From assembly GCF_900120005.1 (NCBI RefSeq), contig NZ_LT635450.1:330693-394692 (forward strand): 64,000 nt of DNA, written 5' to 3'. The stretch comes from Holdemania sp. Marseille-P2844 (GTDB lineage: Bacteria; Bacillota_I; Bacilli_A; Erysipelotrichales; Erysipelotrichaceae). The notes under the pieces are model-generated. The model ran no database searches. It worked only from the letters and a program-made list of their open reading frames with translations, and was not told the DNA's origin. Made by a program: the position numbers and the translations under genes. This document shows positions 7,753 through 14,421 of this stretch, piece after piece. Within the stretch, counting starts at the first letter, position 1; each line of letters starts with the position of its first letter.

Positions 7753-8964
7753 TCACATGGCTGTCTGCTGTCCGAAAGCGGCGTTTACCACCCCTAAAAG
7801 TTCCTTTGGTTTATTATACTTTATTTTGGCGTAAATGTCCATAGTCGTCTTGCTGTTCTCATGTCCTGCAAGGTACTGAACGGTCTTGGGATCTACTCCG
7901 GCATATAGGAGATTGGTAATATAAGTGTGCCGGAGCTGATGTGGCGTTACGCTAAAATCCAGACTGTACACGATCTTGCTGTTGTTTTTTGCATGACCGC
8001 CCAGCGGCTGCTCTACAACATACTTGATTCGCTGACCATTCACATATTTATAGCAGGTTCGATTTTTAGCGGTGCGAACTTTCACATAATTCCAGAGTCT
8101 GGCATATTGAGAGTCAGACAACGCCTCTCCGTTTTTATCTGCTATTACAAAATCGGATATAGAGTTTTCTTTCGCTTCACGCAGACAATCTACAAGGCAC
8201 TTGGGAATGGGAATATCACGCCGAGCAGCCTTTGTTTTAAGAACCGTAGAAACCTCCGGCCTGTTATTCTTTGTTCGCCATGCTCGCTGCACAGAAATGT
8301 AGGGAGTGGTCACATCCAAAAATACACAGTCCCACTGCAGACCGAGGATCTCTTCCCGGCGCAGTCCGGAGTATAAACCAATCATGATAAACAGATTAGT
8401 CGGCAGATCTCTGACCGTATCCAAAAGCTTCTGAACCTGTTCATCTGACAAGGCTTCTCTTGGCTTTGCGGGTACACCGCCCTTGGCGTTGATTTTTGCA
8501 GCCGGGTTGTAGTCGATCACTTCACTGCGTTCGGCATTATAAAATATACTCTTGAACAGCATATTAACTTGGTTATAAACCGCCGATGATTTCTTCGCTA
8601 ACGGGATCATGGCGATTTTAATGTCATCTGAAGTTACATCAGACAGATACATAGTCCCCAGGGGCTTAACTATGTATTTATCCACTTGACGGCGATAGTT
8701 CTGTATGGTGTCATCGGACACGGTTGCAGATCGCATCAAGAGCCACTTTTCACAGTAATCCGCAACCGTTGGATTTTTTCTTCTGAAAATGATTTCCTGC
8801 ACTTCCGCCCGTGCGGCCTGCTCTTTCTTATACAGTTCCTCACAGGTCAAAGCATATAGACTTGCCTGCTTACCGTCTGCATCCGTGATTCTGGTTCGGT
8901 AATACTGTTTACCTTTAATCGTGGTAGTTTTGTATTGCGGTATGTCTTGTTTTTTCTTTGCCAT
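7753..8964 (-). CDS. Tyrosine recombinase/integrase, copy 1 (Tn916 Int family)
   Basis: 403 residues, close to Tn916 Int. The start at 8964 is set by an excellent GGAGGAACAACAAT site; the frame is open further upstream but runs into the neighbouring gene. Order: N-terminal arm-binding domain (KTTTIKGKQYYRT), SAM-like core-binding domain (about 60-160), catalytic domain (about 175-390). Catalytic residues are all present: Arg in GLYSGLRREEI, Lys in LKTKAARR, HQLRH, the His in LAGHENSKTTM, and Tyr in MDIYAKI. It would cut and join the ICE ends and rpsI. A close paralogue of identical length lies just upstream. Confidence 0.92.
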   Translation of the reverse strand: MAKKKQDIPQYKTTTIKGKQYYRTRITDADGKQASLYALTCEELYKKEQAARAEVQEIIFRRKNPTVADYCEKWLLMRSATVSDDTIQNYRRQVDKYIVKPLGTMYLSDVTSDDIKIAMIPLAKKSSAVYNQVNMLFKSIFYNAERSEVIDYNPAAKINAKGGVPAKPREALSDEQVQKLLDTVRDLPTNLFIMIGLYSGLRREEILGLQWDCVFLDVTTPYISVQRAWRTKNNRPEVSTVLKTKAARRDIPIPKCLVDCLREAKENSISDFVIADKNGEALSDSQYARLWNYVKVRTAKNRTCYKYVNGQRIKYVVEQPLGGHAKNNSKIVYSLDFSVTPHQLRHTYITNLLYAGVDPKTVQYLAGHENSKTTMDIYAKIKYNKPKELLGVVNAAFGQQTAM

Positions 8965-9095
8965 ATTGTTGTTCCTCCAATCGTGATATGTATTCTGATA
9001 CCACTGTTCTATCAAGAAACAGCATTTATAGCAAAGGTGCGATTTGGTATGTAAAGAGGGCGGAGAAATCATCCCTGCCCTTGCGTATTTTTGTA

Positions 9096-10307
9096 TTAAG
9101 AAGCATCCCATTGAGAGAATGCGCAGCCCATTGCTTTTACTACATCATCCGGTCTGTTGTATTTCACTTTTGCGTAAATATCCATTGTAATCTTGCTGCT
9201 TTCATGACCGGCCAGATACTGAACCGTCTTAGGATCAACCGATGCGTGGATCAGATTGGTAATGTATGTGTGTCGTAACTGGTGTGGTGTCACTTCAAAA
9301 TCCAGACTATAAACCACTTTTCCGTTATGAGCAGCTTTTTCACCCAATTTGGGCGTTACGATGTGTTTCACACGCACCCCGTTTTCATAGCGGTAATAGC
9401 ACCGTTCCTTAGTCGTTCTCGTGACAATATACTGCCAAAGCCGCTTAAACTGCGTGTAACTCAACGGATCTCCGTCCCGGTTTGCAACCACATATTCCGA
9501 TGTAGAATTGGTCTTTGCCTCTCTCAAACATTCAGCCAGACAATCGGGCAGGGGAATGTTGCGTTCTGCAGCCTTAGTCTTTAATTCCGTAAGAATAATC
9601 GGTCTGTTACTTTCCGTGTGCCATGCCCGTCGAACAGTAAGATAAGGGGCATCCTCGTCCAAATACACCGAGTCCCATTTCAATCCGAGGATTTCTTCAC
9701 GGCGCAATCCCGCATACAAACCAAGCATTACGAATACATACGGCGGAAGTCCTCTAATCGCACTTAGAAGCCGTTCCACCTGTTCATCGGTCAATGCTTT
9801 CTTATCTTCCTGCGGAACACCACCACCCTTGGCAGATAAATGAACCGTTGGATCGTGGTCGATTACTCTGCTTTCCAACGCAGCTCGGAAAATACACCTG
9901 TAAATGACGATTACTGACTTATAGACCGAAGCGGACTTTTTGGACACCGGAACGAGCGCAAGCTGAATATCATCCAGCGTTACATCTGCGATCCTCATCT
10001 CGCCAATATACGGGATAATATTACGGCGCACCTTAGAAGTATAGTCAGTCAAGGTGGTAGTGCGAACATGAACGGATTGCATTAATAGCCATTTTTCGCA
10101 ATACTCTTTTACAGTAGGCGATTTTTTTCTGAACTGTTCGTTTTCAATTTTCTCTATCGCATCCAGTTCCTTGTCATACAATTCTTGACGGGTCTTTCCA
10201 TAGAGAGAAATCTGCTTGCCCTCGTTATCCGTAACAGTTGTTCGATAATAGGTATGACCACCGATGGTTACGGTTCCATACCTTGGGATTCTTTTCTTTG
10301 TAGCCAA
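9096..10307 (-). CDS. Tyrosine recombinase/integrase, copy 2 (Tn916 Int family)
   Basis: 403 residues, the same length as copy 1 and clearly paralogous across the whole protein. The start is a TTG at 10307 with a perfect GGAGGTG site 5 bp upstream; an ATG at 10364 lacks such a site. All catalytic residues are kept: GLYAGLRREEI, KTKAAERN, HQLRH, LAGHESSKI and MDIYAKV. It is separated from copy 1 by 131 bp. Either copy could be the active integrase, or both could act together. Copy 1 is nearer to the attachment site, the usual position of the working enzyme. Confidence 0.92.
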   Translation of the reverse strand: MATKKRIPRYGTVTIGGHTYYRTTVTDNEGKQISLYGKTRQELYDKELDAIEKIENEQFRKKSPTVKEYCEKWLLMQSVHVRTTTLTDYTSKVRRNIIPYIGEMRIADVTLDDIQLALVPVSKKSASVYKSVIVIYRCIFRAALESRVIDHDPTVHLSAKGGGVPQEDKKALTDEQVERLLSAIRGLPPYVFVMLGLYAGLRREEILGLKWDSVYLDEDAPYLTVRRAWHTESNRPIILTELKTKAAERNIPLPDCLAECLREAKTNSTSEYVVANRDGDPLSYTQFKRLWQYIVTRTTKERCYYRYENGVRVKHIVTPKLGEKAAHNGKVVYSLDFEVTPHQLRHTYITNLIHASVDPKTVQYLAGHESSKITMDIYAKVKYNRPDDVVKAMGCAFSQWDAS

Positions 10308-10393
10308 TTTCTTCACCTCCAAAATATTCACATCGCTGTGTTGCTTTTGTTTTACCAAAAACACATCAATCCATCAAAGGTGCGAATTTGCCC

Positions 10394-10621
10394 TTATTTG
10401 CCGTTTCGCACATTACGGTAGGTTGTTCTTTTTTCCATGGGTTTTGCTCTGTGTGTGCTTTTAGCGATATATTCCTGTAATCCGGTGTCGGTGAAGTAAA
10501 CGCTGCCATTTGGTACATATTGGATATAAGAAATCAAGCCATTATTTCTGGCTTCATCCAGAGTGGCCAGACTGATTCCCAAAAGTTTTGCCGCCTCCTT
10601 GCGTGTAATCAGTTTTTCCAT
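10394..10621 (-). CDS. Small HTH protein, excisionase-like
   Basis: 75 residues with a MerR/HTH_17-type winged helix: ITRKEAAKLLGISLATLDEARNNGLI. The basic tail (KPMEKRTTYRNVRNGK) could contact DNA. The AAGGAAGTGA site sits upstream of ATG 10621. Its place next to the integrases, its size and fold match recombination directionality factors (Xis) of conjugative transposons. A transcription factor role is the alternative. Confidence 0.75.
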   Translation of the reverse strand: MEKLITRKEAAKLLGISLATLDEARNNGLISYIQYVPNGSVYFTDTGLQEYIAKSTHRAKPMEKRTTYRNVRNGK

Positions 10622-10678
10622 ATTGAAAAATCACTTCCTTCCTATTAAATACATTCAAGCTGTGTCAAAGAACGCGAC

Positions 10679-11197
10679 TTATTTTTTCATCACGGTGTAG
10701 TCATATCCACGACGCTGACCGCAGTAAGTGCAGGTATCCTTTTCAACGGCATCCTGATCAATCCGCTTCAAAACAAAAGCACCCGTGCCGTAAAAATTGT
10801 TGGCACAAGTGCTGCAAAAGCAAAGTGTTAAGTTTTGCGGAGCCGGTTCAATCAGTCCAATGCTGATGGCCAGCGCATGGTTTATGCCCTGGAGGTGCTT
10901 CTCAGACAGCTTTCCGATCCTCTGTCCCAGACGATGCTTGTCTATGGTTCTAATCTGCTCCAGAAGAACCACAGAAGGCTCCCTAAGCCCGTCCTCGGCG
11001 TTAATATAGTAATGGGTAGGTAGTTTGCTTTTGCCGACAATACGGCTGGAAATCGACGCCACAATGACGGTGGGGCTATGTCTGTTACCCACATCATTCT
11101 GAATGATGACAACAGGGCGATACCCCTCCTGCTCGGAGCCGATGCCTTTGCCCAAGTCGGCATAGTATATCTCGCCCCTCAAATATGTTCTGTTCAT
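10679..11197 (-). CDS. MazF/PemK-like ribonuclease domain with cysteine-rich tail
   Basis: 172 residues. Residues 1-115 match the MazF/PemK fold (YLRGEIYYADLG, then GYRPVVIIQND and PTVIVASISS), where the conserved Arg and Ser/Thr lie. The last 55 residues hold two pairs of cysteines (CFCSTC and CTYC), a probable zinc ribbon absent from ordinary MazF toxins. ATG 11197 has an AGGAGGTTTCACTAT site; a frame running 69 bp further upstream has none. No antitoxin gene is adjacent, so this may be an ICE regulator or RNA-processing enzyme rather than a classical toxin. It follows a long structured leader. Confidence 0.8.
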   Translation of the reverse strand: MNRTYLRGEIYYADLGKGIGSEQEGYRPVVIIQNDVGNRHSPTVIVASISSRIVGKSKLPTHYYINAEDGLREPSVVLLEQIRTIDKHRLGQRIGKLSEKHLQGINHALAISIGLIEPAPQNLTLCFCSTCANNFYGTGAFVLKRIDQDAVEKDTCTYCGQRRGYDYTVMKK

Positions 11198-11844
11198 ATA
11201 GTGAAACCTCCTATTGAATTTTAGGCAGTATGTACCGCCTATGTAGGAGGTCAGACGACGAAACAATATTGGTTTGAAATGTTATTTACACACATAGCCC
11301 GATTAGCTGTACGCCGCCTGACCTTATGATACAGAGATTTCATTTGTCCTCGACACCCCAAATCTCCATTGGGAAGTCATCAAGCGGCTGACAGCGTATC
11401 AGCTCCACGGGAATTTCACCCTCACATGGTTCTCATGCAACCGCCCCCATTGCCTGCGACGGCTTCACGCCGGAACACGCTTATCACGCTCGGACTGTGG
11501 CTGGACGGGAGTCTCATTATCCCTATTGCCGGTCATGGCCATACCGGGAGCCGCCCGGTACTGATAACACACTGTTTCTCGCTCCATGACGGAAAGCTAA
11601 AAGCACACAGACCATAATCTACACAGTGAAATCTTGTTGCTTTATCCTCCCGGCACATCGTGGCGCAGCAGCTAAAGCGGCTTATGCTCATCGCAATGGC
11701 AATAGGATCGTACTTGATGAATGGGTATTCGGTTGTCAAGGAACACCCCATTCGCCGTACAAACGGAAAACGGGCAAGAAGCTATCCGTGGCCTCTCACC
11801 CGTTTCCTCACTCAAAGGGCAAAAGTTAAGCCCTTTTCAGAAAA
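11198..11844 (-). other. Structured noncoding region between sigma factor and mazF-like gene
   Basis: 647 bp with no credible gene but many perfect inverted repeats: TACCGGG-type stem (11553-11569), GTCATGG/CCATGAC (11532-11538 with 11584-11590), CGGC-TTCAC-GCCG (11460-11472), AAACGGG/CCCGTTT (11768-11774 with 11799-11805), AAAGGGC/GCCCTTT (about 11814-11836), and an AGGTCAG/CTGACCT pair nearer the mazF-like start (about 11248-11322). Transcribed leftward it would be a long leader or a separate RNA. The sequence GAGGGTGAAATTCCC resembles stretches of group II intron domain I, but no domain V or intron protein is present. Function unknown. Confidence 0.5.
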
Positions 11845-12354
11845 TTATTCAATTATTTTTTTCAGTGATGCCAATGCCTTATCAATGGTGTACTTGACGG
11901 CCACCTTGCTGCACCCATCTAGATCAGCAATCTCCTGATAGGTCAGATTGCCGAAATAATACAGAAGCACTCTGCGTTGCTGTACCTCCGGGAGCGTGGC
12001 AATAGCCTTATGTAACATTTCAATTTCGATATGTCGAAAAACTTCTTCCTCCACGGATTCTCTGCGTTGTGTTGCTCTGGCCATCAAGGTTGCTTCCGTC
12101 TGCTCACTTTGCTCCAGATGCCTGTCCCATTCATTGAGAAATGACAGATCATCCAATTCGAAGCTGTCCAGCAGGTCGAACAATTCTTTTGGGATCTCCA
12201 AACAATGCTCAACACGAAAACCATCCTTAAATCGTATATAATACCTTGGAGCATCTGTTTCGATGCCGACGGTAAAGATTTCATAAGGGTTGTCCTTATC
12301 CCTGCGCCGCTTTGGGCGTGGGTCAATGTTATTTTTCGGATGTATTGCATCCAT
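11845..12354 (-). CDS. Sigma-70-like regulator (region 4 HTH)
   Basis: 169 residues. The C-terminal half is sigma region 4: LPEVQQRRVLLYYFGNLTYQEIADLDGCSKVAVKYTIDKAL, whose HTH binds -35 elements. The N-terminal 90 residues are acidic and do not show a normal region 2, so it resembles the small sigma-like activators found in many Bacillota ICEs rather than a full sigma factor. ATG 12354 follows a GGAGGAAAACAAA site. A perfect 11-bp inverted repeat lies 16-49 bp upstream. It probably controls transfer or excision genes. Confidence 0.8.
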   Translation of the reverse strand: MDAIHPKNNIDPRPKRRRDKDNPYEIFTVGIETDAPRYYIRFKDGFRVEHCLEIPKELFDLLDSFELDDLSFLNEWDRHLEQSEQTEATLMARATQRRESVEEEVFRHIEIEMLHKAIATLPEVQQRRVLLYYFGNLTYQEIADLDGCSKVAVKYTIDKALASLKKIIE

Positions 12355-12369
12355 TTTGTTTTCCTCCTG

Positions 12370-12722
12370 TCAATCGTTTTTGAAAAATGTTCAAAACGAT
12401 TGATTGGGAGGACTGCGGCAGCCGACGCCGCTTATATGGTCACGGGCAAAGGGAAAAAGGCCGTGACGAAAAACGCCAAACTCACCCCTTGAAAAACAAA
12501 AGGTAAATTTGGCGTTACGGTTAGGATTAAGTTTGCCGGGAGGCTTGTCCGAGCCTTCACCTTTCTTCGGCGCTTCGCAATGCTGCCAGTGCGTATGGTT
12601 GGTTCGGTGACCACCTCTGTGTATTGTCCATCGTATATGGGCAAGATGGATTATGTAAGGGTGTTTGTTCGCCATTGGTAACATCCTCGCCGTAAGGGCA
12701 GCACAGCCGCCTTACGGGGGAT
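12370..12722 (-). promoter_or_regulatory. Hairpin-rich leader of the sigma-like gene
   Basis: A chain of perfect inverted repeats: TCAATCGTTTT/AAAACGATTGA (12370-12380 with 12393-12403), GTCACGG/CCGTGAC (12439-12445 with 12461-12467), CGCCAAA/TTTGGCG (12474-12480 with 12508-12514) and CGTAAGG/CCTTACG (12691-12697 with 12710-12716). The first ends 8 bp from the ribosome binding site and could be an operator or block translation as an RNA hairpin. A 97-codon minus-strand frame (12391-12684) overlaps these repeats; I do not accept it as a gene. Confidence 0.5.
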
Positions 12723-12728
12723 GTGTTG

Positions 12729-12812
12729 CTATTGCGGTAGGCTATGCTGCCACGCCATTTTCGTATACATATTCGTATTTTTGATTTCTTCGGAGACTAT
12801 TTCTTCGTCCAT
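12729..12812 (-). CDS. Possible 27-aa peptide
   Basis: A short frame (MDEEIVSEEIKNTN...) begins at ATG 12812 behind a perfect AGGAGGTGTGCATC site. The good site is the main support; composition is plausible (acidic N-terminus), but there is no domain. It precedes the hairpin-rich leader of the sigma-like gene and could be a leader peptide. Confidence 0.4.
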   Translation of the reverse strand: MDEEIVSEEIKNTNMYTKMAWQHSLPQ

Positions 12813-12891
12813 GATGCACACCTCCTGACTGTTGAAAGATGTCTTGTTTTATTGTCTTTTTTCATATTCAGGGTTATTATGTCGAACAGAT

Positions 12892-12937
12892 AAAAAAGAG
12901 AGCGCCCAATCTGCTTTTACAGATCGGACGCTCTCCG
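12892..12937 (-). terminator. Terminator after the sortase operon
   Basis: A long stem (GAGAGCG ... CGCTCTC with paired inner part) followed by TTTTTT on the minus strand, 74 bp beyond the sortase stop. It closes the surface-protein operon that starts at 17549. Confidence 0.85.
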
Positions 12938-13010
12938 TATATTCAATGCCGATGGTCGGCACCCTGGGCTATTCAATTTCATCTTAGATGCCTCCTTTCG
13001 GCAAACAGGA

Positions 13011-13823
13011 TTATGGGTTGCTTTCCACGCCTATCACGATGATCCGGTCACTTTTGGTTGCTCCGTAGCAGGTGGACAGCGTAAGGAGCTGCTGACCGTA
13101 TTCGGGCGTGATGCTGGTGTCATACAAGGCACGGCGCTTTATTTCAGCAATTTTGTTATTATAATCAGTTTCATCGGCGGCAGTATGGAAGTCATACCAG
13201 CCGTCGTTATTTTTCACATACACTACTGCAAAAACAGTATACAGTTTCAGTCCCCGTGCGGTCTCAAACTCAATAACCGGATGTTCTGTGAAGTAATCCT
13301 CGTTTCGGTACTGCGTCACATCGGAGAACATGGTGCCATTTCTCATGTTGTGACCGTAGATGATCAAGTTGTCACAGTCCAGCGTGTTATCGCCGTCAAG
13401 AAAGGGGATACCGGCATTGCTGTACTCTTTATCAAAATTCAGCCGCAGATAGCGTTGCGGTTCGCTGGGCGTGTGCATCACGGGATAATCCACCGCCGTG
13501 TCCTCGATATACACCCAGCCGATGCAGTCTGCGTTTTTCTCAAACAGCGGTGTAAGGTTACGGGTAAACACGGGCGCAGGTTCCTGCGGCTCGGTTACTT
13601 CGATCACTTCGGCTTCTTCGACGCTTGCGGTTTCGCTGTTTTCCGGTTCGGTTATATCCTCAGATTTATCAGGGACGGTAACATCGGCAATAAGGTCTGC
13701 AAGCTCATTGAAATCGTCGATCTCCTGCTGGCGGTCTTTGACCTCGCCAATGATCATTATGATTGCCACGACCATGACTGCAGCAAAAAAGAGAGTCAAG
13801 AATGGCAATATTTTCTTAACCAT
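13011..13823 (-). CDS. Class B sortase, copy 1
   Basis: 270 residues. One N-terminal membrane helix (about 5-26), an acidic linker (30-85), then the sortase barrel. The catalytic triad is visible: His in IIYGHNMRNG (about 156), Cys in LLTLSTC (about 251) and Arg in DRIIVIG (about 257). It is an outward-facing transpeptidase. Its likely substrate is the surface protein two genes upstream (14422-17214), which ends in an SPQTG sorting signal of the kind used by class B enzymes in Clostridia-like bacteria. It is the last gene of that operon. Confidence 0.92.
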   Translation of the reverse strand: MVKKILPFLTLFFAAVMVVAIIMIIGEVKDRQQEIDDFNELADLIADVTVPDKSEDITEPENSETASVEEAEVIEVTEPQEPAPVFTRNLTPLFEKNADCIGWVYIEDTAVDYPVMHTPSEPQRYLRLNFDKEYSNAGIPFLDGDNTLDCDNLIIYGHNMRNGTMFSDVTQYRNEDYFTEHPVIEFETARGLKLYTVFAVVYVKNNDGWYDFHTAADETDYNNKIAEIKRRALYDTSITPEYGQQLLTLSTCYGATKSDRIIVIGVESNP

Positions 13824-13862
13824 TCAAGACCCTCCTTTATTGGTCAAGGTTATTGCTTTCAT

Positions 13863-14336
13863 TTATTTGTTTTCGATCCTTGTCAATTCATAAGTGCCGC
13901 CGATGGTTCCTTCGCCGCCTACAAGGGTCATTTTGTCATCATCAACCGTAAAAGTATAACTGCCGTCGTGGACGGATTCGTTTTCATAGTCGATGTGGAT
14001 CTGATCTTTTTCAATCGTATAGGTAAACACATAGGACGTACCCGGCAAAATCATCATGCCGCTTCCGTCATCGTAAAACTCATAAAAGGTCGTGCCATCC
14101 ACATCCCATTTTCCAATAATGGAATTCGAAGCGCCGGAACAGCCCTTACAAATCAGCACGATAATAAGGATCAGTATAGCCAGCGCAATAGCGGCGAGGA
14201 TACCTCGCTGCATCATAATCTGGCGGTGGCGTTTTTTCTTTCTGCGCAGTCTTTCCGCATTGCTGAGATATCGTCCACCATTTGACCTCTGCGACGGATA
14301 GGTACGTTCTGCGGGCTGGTTGTTTTGCTCGTTCAT
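13863..14336 (-). CDS. Membrane-anchored DUF5640-like small beta-domain protein
   Basis: 157 residues. A basic cytoplasmic N-terminus (RLRRKKKRHRQ), one membrane helix (about 44-63), then an extracellular domain of about 85 residues beginning IIGKWDVDGTTFYEFYDDGSG. This lipocalin-like strand pattern (GKW, then alternating strands, ending GGTYELTRI) matches the DUF5640 type. Function unknown. It lies between the surface protein and its sortase, so a part in surface display or sensing is plausible. Confidence 0.65.
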   Translation of the reverse strand: MNEQNNQPAERTYPSQRSNGGRYLSNAERLRRKKKRHRQIMMQRGILAAIALAILILIIVLICKGCSGASNSIIGKWDVDGTTFYEFYDDGSGMMILPGTSYVFTYTIEKDQIHIDYENESVHDGSYTFTVDDDKMTLVGGEGTIGGTYELTRIENK

Positions 14337-14365
14337 ATAATCTCTCCAAACTTATACCCACCATA

Positions 14366-14399
14366 AAGGGCGGTGGCGGAATTGACCGTCACCGCCCTT
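14366..14399 (-). terminator. Strong hairpin between surface-protein gene and DUF5640-like gene
   Basis: AAGGGCGGTG with CACCGCCCTT, a 10-bp GC-rich stem in the 85-bp gap. Only a short T-run follows, so it is likelier to be an attenuator or mRNA-stabilising hairpin that lowers expression of the downstream genes than a full terminator. Confidence 0.55.
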
Positions 14400-14421
14400 C
14401 GTTTAAAGGTGTGGTATCAAT

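Noticed and set aside
11198..11844. Degenerate group II intron
   Set aside because: Only a short domain-I-like stretch is seen; no domain V hairpin with its conserved bases, no intron boundaries and no reverse transcriptase.
12391..12684. 97-codon minus-strand gene upstream of the sigma-like gene
   Set aside because: It overlaps several perfect inverted repeats, has only a modest ribosome site and an unlikely composition, and an overlapping frame is equally open.
13185..14285. Plus-strand 366-codon frame across the sortase and DUF5640-like genes
   Set aside because: It spans two well-supported minus-strand genes and the gap between them, with no start signal.
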